Both the position numbers and the translations under genes were made by a program. Shown here one piece after another: positions 6,814 to 8,179 of a stretch of DNA of 8,179 nucleotides. Under the pieces are notes generated by a model. That model had not been told where the DNA came from. It saw nothing but the letters and a program-made list of their open reading frames with translations, and searched no databases. Source of the stretch: an uncultured Bacteroidales bacterium (lineage in GTDB: Bacteria; Bacteroidota; Bacteroidia; Bacteroidales; UBA932); contig CALCUQ010000029.1 in assembly GCA_937906795.1 (NCBI GenBank), positions 1 through 8,179 of the forward strand, read 5' to 3'. Numbering within the stretch: position 1 is the first letter of the stretch; each line of letters begins with the position of its first letter.

Positions 6814-6852
6814 CATTAGCAAAAGGGAAGAAATAAAGAAATTGATGGTATT

Positions 6853-7254
6853 ATGTTAACAATAAAGGAGAGAATACAAGAGGCCGGGTTAAAGGCTACC
6901 CCCCAAAGGATAGCGATATACAAGGAGATGCAAAAGTTGGGGCATGCATGTGCAGATGTTGTGTCTGAAAACCTTAAAGATTCTTTTCCAAGTCTAACAG
7001 TAGCTACAATTTATAATGTTCTGGACTCTTTTGTTGAGGTAGGACTTTTGGTAAAAAGATTCAGTTCAAACAATAAGATGTATTTTGATGTTAATACTTA
7101 TGATCATATACATATTTATGATGAACATCTTAATACTTATAAAGACTACAACGATCCTGTTCTGGTAAAAATGGTAACAGATTATCTTAAAGATGTTAAA
7201 ATACCAAACTTCAATTACAGGACAGTAGATATACAAATTATAGGAAAACAATAA
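6853..7254 (+). CDS. perR: PerR-type Fur-family peroxide regulator
   Basis: This 133-residue metalloregulator has a winged-helix DNA-binding domain, with recognition helix TVATIYNVLDSF at 49-60, followed by a dimerisation domain. The five regulatory-metal ligands of B. subtilis PerR (H37, D85, H91, H93, D104) are all present as H31, D79, H85, H87 and D98, each shifted by exactly six residues. The Asp at the last position is typical of PerR rather than Fur. Both CxxC pairs of the structural zinc site are absent: D90 and L93 replace the first, and the protein ends at Q133 where the last cysteine would be. It likely represses peroxide-defence genes until iron-catalysed histidine oxidation releases it. 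The adjacent rubrerythrin and the Per box in its own promoter support this. It is probably co-transcribed with rbr. Confidence 0.88.
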   Translation: MLTIKERIQEAGLKATPQRIAIYKEMQKLGHACADVVSENLKDSFPSLTVATIYNVLDSFVEVGLLVKRFSSNNKMYFDVNTYDHIHIYDEHLNTYKDYNDPVLVKMVTDYLKDVKIPNFNYRTVDIQIIGKQ

Positions 7255-7285
7255 ATAAAATATTAACAATAAAAAATAAACAATT

Positions 7286-7861
7286 ATGGCAAGTATTAAA
7301 GGTACACAAACAGAGAAAAATCTATTAATCTCATTTGCAGGAGAGTCTCAAGCTAGAAACAGATATACATTTTTTGCAAGTGTTGCAAAGAAAGAGGGTT
7401 ATGAGCAAATAGCAGCTGTGTTTACAGAGACAGCAGAGCAAGAGAAAGAGCATGCCAAAAGATTTTTCAAATTCTTGGAGGGTGGTCCACTAGAGATTAC
7501 AGCTACTTATCCGGCAGGCATTATTGGAACAACAGCTGAGAATCTTAAAGCAGCAGCAGAGGGTGAGAATGAGGAGTGGTCAGATGCATATCCAAAATTT
7601 GCAGAGATTGCAGCTCAAGAGGGTTTTAAAGAGATTGCAATGGTATTTAGAGAGGTTGCTAAAGTAGAGGCAATGCACGAGCAAAGATATTTGACATTGC
7701 TTGAGAGAGTAAATACCCAAACAGTATTCTCAAGAAGTGAAGCTATTGATTGGCAATGCAGAAACTGCGGTTATGTATACACAGGAAAGAATGCTCCAGA
7801 GAAATGTCCTGCATGTGCTCATCCAAAAGCATATTTTGAACCAAAGAAATGGAATTTCTAA
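7286..7861 (+). CDS. rbr: rubrerythrin
   Basis: The 191-residue non-haem iron protein reduces hydrogen peroxide to water in the cytoplasm of anaerobes. The N-terminal four-helix bundle carries the di-iron ligands E20, E53, H56, E94, E97, E128 and H131 in the usual ExxH pattern. A C-terminal rubredoxin domain holds one iron through C158-x-x-C161 and C174-x-x-C177 and passes electrons to the di-iron site. The length is that of classical full-size rubrerythrin and nothing is missing. It begins 31 AT-rich bases after perR with no promoter of its own that I can see. It is therefore probably read from the Per-box promoter, and the unit ends at the terminator at 7920-7950. Expression should rise with peroxide or oxygen exposure. 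Confidence 0.97.
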   Translation: MASIKGTQTEKNLLISFAGESQARNRYTFFASVAKKEGYEQIAAVFTETAEQEKEHAKRFFKFLEGGPLEITATYPAGIIGTTAENLKAAAEGENEEWSDAYPKFAEIAAQEGFKEIAMVFREVAKVEAMHEQRYLTLLERVNTQTVFSRSEAIDWQCRNCGYVYTGKNAPEKCPACAHPKAYFEPKKWNF

Positions 7862-7919
7862 AATTTAAGTGTTTTTTTATAGTTATAGGTAAATTAAAGT
7901 AGTGCTTTGATTTAAGTTC

Positions 7920-7950
7920 CAAGCCGGGCATTAGCTCGGCTTGTTTTTTT
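7920..7950 (+). terminator. intrinsic terminator of perR-rbr
   Basis: CAAGCCGGGC (7920-7929) pairs with GCTCGGCTTG (7934-7943) as a 10-bp GC-rich stem with one G-U pair and an ATTA loop, followed by seven T residues (7944-7950). It lies 58 bases after the rubrerythrin stop and separates it from the next promoter. Confidence 0.92.
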
Positions 7951-7952
7951 AC

Positions 7953-7960
7953 TATCTTTG
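7953..7960 (+). promoter_or_regulatory. -7 element before the ABC ATPase gene
   Basis: TATCTTTG matches TAnnTTTG and lies 19 bases before the ATG at 7980, so the leader would be very short. No -33 TTTG occurs at the expected distance because that space is taken up by the terminator stem. Confidence 0.5.
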
Positions 7961-7979
7961 CCATCTAAAATTGGATAAA

Positions 7980-8179
7980 ATGGTTTCGGTAGACGGTTTA
8001 ACGGTAGAATTCAGTGGTACAACACTTTTTAAAGATATATCATTTGTTATAAATGATAAAGACAGAATTGCCCTTATGGGAAAAAATGGAGCCGGCAAAT
8101 CAACATTGCTGCATATATTGGGATGTCTTGATAATTGTACGAGCGGAGAATATTATTTTAAAGGGAAAAATAGGGCTAG
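7980..8179 (+). CDS. ABC-F type ATPase, 5' fragment with a discordant end
   Basis: Sixty-six codons are visible before the window ends. Residues 1-44 read as a typical Bacteroidales ABC-F protein, a soluble ATPase acting on the ribosome and not a transporter. MVSVDGLTVEF, LFKDISFVIN and Walker A GKNGAGKST (34-42) are present. From about H45 the text changes to ILGCLDNCTSGEYYFKGKN, which is the pattern of MacB/LolD-type exporter ATPases (ILGCLDxxTSGxY), whereas ABC-F proteins continue with an IIAG-like segment. The switch falls in the most conserved part of the domain, as expected for a misjoined contig end or for recombination between paralogues. The first part is a confident ABC ATPase start; the last 68 or so bases should not be trusted as the same gene. 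Confidence 0.75.
   Translation, partial: MVSVDGLTVEFSGTTLFKDISFVINDKDRIALMGKNGAGKSTLLHILGCLDNCTSGEYYFKGKNRA

Noticed and set aside
1..8179. CRISPR array, insertion sequence, integrase or attachment site
   Set aside because: No regularly spaced repeats and no transposase or integrase reading frame; the only inverted-repeat element is the 131-base cluster near the left end.

Overview
The window looks like chromosomal DNA of a member of Bacteroidota, probably order Bacteroidales. The DNA is AT-rich, genes mostly lack Shine-Dalgarno sequences, and TAnnTTTG-type -7 promoter elements lie upstream of several genes. The protein types also fit: an FtsI-like protein most similar to Bacteroidales FtsI, lipoprotein enzymes, a PerR lacking cysteine zinc sites, and an ABC-F N-terminus. 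These assignments come from reading motifs, not from a database search.

Layout. Positions 1-390 hold no gene. They contain a strong rightward terminator (65-96), a G-rich run, and a cluster of GGTTGG/CCAACC repeats forming two hairpins between perfect 13-bp inverted repeats (150-280). Positions 391-5619 are a leftward operon, listed in transcription order: a PhoA-type alkaline phosphatase lipoprotein; one long reading frame joining a membrane metallophosphoesterase to an M28 peptidase lipoprotein; and an FtsI-like lipoprotein that has lost all three transpeptidase motifs. A divergent intergenic region (5620-5729) separates this operon from a patatin-like phospholipase (5730-6725). A Fur-family regulator of the PerR type (6853-7254) and rubrerythrin (7286-7861) follow as a peroxide-stress pair, ending at a strong terminator (7920-7950). 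A truncated ABC ATPase begins at 7980 and runs off the right edge.

How the genes work together. The leftward operon encodes envelope hydrolases (phosphomonoesterase, phosphodiesterase-type enzyme, aminopeptidase-type enzyme) plus a PBP-fold protein that probably binds rather than catalyses. It could serve phosphate and peptide scavenging or envelope turnover, which is inference. PerR and rubrerythrin form a peroxide-sensing and peroxide-reducing unit. Their promoter carries a near-consensus Per box exactly between its -33 and -7 elements, implying autoregulation.

The observations most worth following are the triply degenerate PBP, the in-frame metallophosphoesterase/M28 fusion with a lipoprotein signal in its middle, and the ABC sequence at the right edge. 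That last one starts as ABC-F and switches to MacB-type sequence inside Walker A, which may be a contig-end chimera.
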